From: Calditrichota bacterium
GTDB taxonomy: Bacteria > Zhuqueibacterota > Zhuqueibacteria > Oleimicrobiales > Geothermoviventaceae
Assembly: GCA_013152765.1 (NCBI GenBank)
Contig: JAADFT010000188.1
Location: 1-5,373, forward strand
DNA length: 5,373 bases
Reading direction: 5' to 3'
The notes under the pieces are model-generated. The model did no database searches and was not told where the DNA came from. It saw only the letters and a program-made list of their open reading frames with translations. Both the position numbers and the translations under genes were made by a program. This document shows, one piece after another, positions 5,180-5,373 of the stretch. Each line of letters opens with the position of its first letter. Position 1 is the stretch's first letter.

Positions 5180-5373
5180 TCAAAGCCGACCAAATCCCGG
5201 CAAGGCCTCTTCCGGCCAAGTTTCCACCGGGGTCACCGTTCGACGTCGCAACAGCGGACCGAGGGCACAGCGGGATCTTCGTCTCACTGCACACCTGCCA
5301 CAGCTGTGCTGCTCACAAAAGTCGAGCAGCTGCCGGGCCAGACGCAGTTCTTGTCGCGCCTGAGCCACGGTCC
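5180..5373 (-). CDS. Possible 3' end of an unidentified gene entering from the right edge (weak)
   Basis: A minus-strand frame is open from the window edge to TGA at 5180 (about 64 residues). Its first 30 residues look protein-like: a helical stretch rich in Ala, Arg, Gln and Leu, then F-C-E-Q-H-S-C-G-R-C. The S-C-G-x-C pattern recalls the iron-sulfur motif of NuoF-type subunits (S-C-G-K-C-x-P-C-R), but the next cysteine is replaced by arginine and the C-terminal half is arginine-rich and low in family signal. Codon use is not distinctive. It may be a genuine gene end, a decayed gene or chance; the opposite strand is also open across much of this stretch. No function is assigned. The stretch 5041-5179 holds nothing recognisable. 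Confidence 0.2.
   Translation of the reverse strand, partial: TVAQARQELRLARQLLDFCEQHSCGRCAVRRRSRCALGPLLRRRTVTPVETWPEEALPGFGRL

Noticed and set aside
5037..5294. 85-codon minus-strand frame between the right-edge frame and the promoter
   Set aside because: Weak start, no family resemblance, and it overlaps another equally open frame; nothing favours it.
5308..5330. 7-bp inverted repeat GCTGCTC/GAGCAGC near the right edge
   Set aside because: No T-tract on either side and within a possible coding frame; probably chance.

Overview
The window is a GC-rich (roughly 60 %) bacterial segment in which every supportable gene lies on the minus strand. From right to left it carries an ambiguous partial reading frame at the right edge, a long gene-free stretch rich in RNA-type hairpins, a large TonB-dependent outer-membrane receptor with its own terminator, an intergenic stretch with a palindromic repeat-like element, and a respiratory operon of Rieske iron-sulfur protein followed by cytochrome b, which runs off the left edge.

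The organism is a diderm respirer: it has a TonB-dependent receptor with an N-terminal carboxypeptidase-regulatory-like domain, a build typical of the Bacteroidota-Chlorobiota-Calditrichota (FCB) superphylum, and a quinol-oxidising Rieske/cytochrome b complex. The Rieske box II lacks the serine linked to high redox potential, which suggests menaquinol as donor. The cytochrome b has b6-type spacing of its helix-D haem ligands (14 residues between the histidines) but no cysteine at the haem c_n position, and it continues past the usual b6 length. Promoter-like sequences resembling the Bacteroidota consensus (TTG, about 19 nt, TAnnTTTG) lie upstream of both transcription units. The exact phylum cannot be fixed from this window.

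Layout: 1-742 cytochrome b (3' part missing); 849-1319 Rieske protein; 1397-1425 promoter for this pair; 1505-1566 double-hairpin intergenic element; 1672-1711 intrinsic terminator; 1737-4463 TonB-dependent receptor; 4464-5010 probable 5' leader or stand-alone RNA region with several hairpins; 5011-5040 candidate promoter containing a perfect 17-bp palindrome; 5041-5373 no well-supported gene, only a weak partial frame.

The Rieske protein and cytochrome b are two core subunits of one membrane complex that oxidises quinol and passes electrons to a c-type carrier while building a proton gradient. That gradient also powers TonB, which drives import through receptors such as the one encoded next door. 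The link is general: the terminator at 1672-1711 separates the two transcription units. The most interesting part is the long structured region upstream of the receptor, which could be an unrecognised cis-regulatory RNA or a small RNA.
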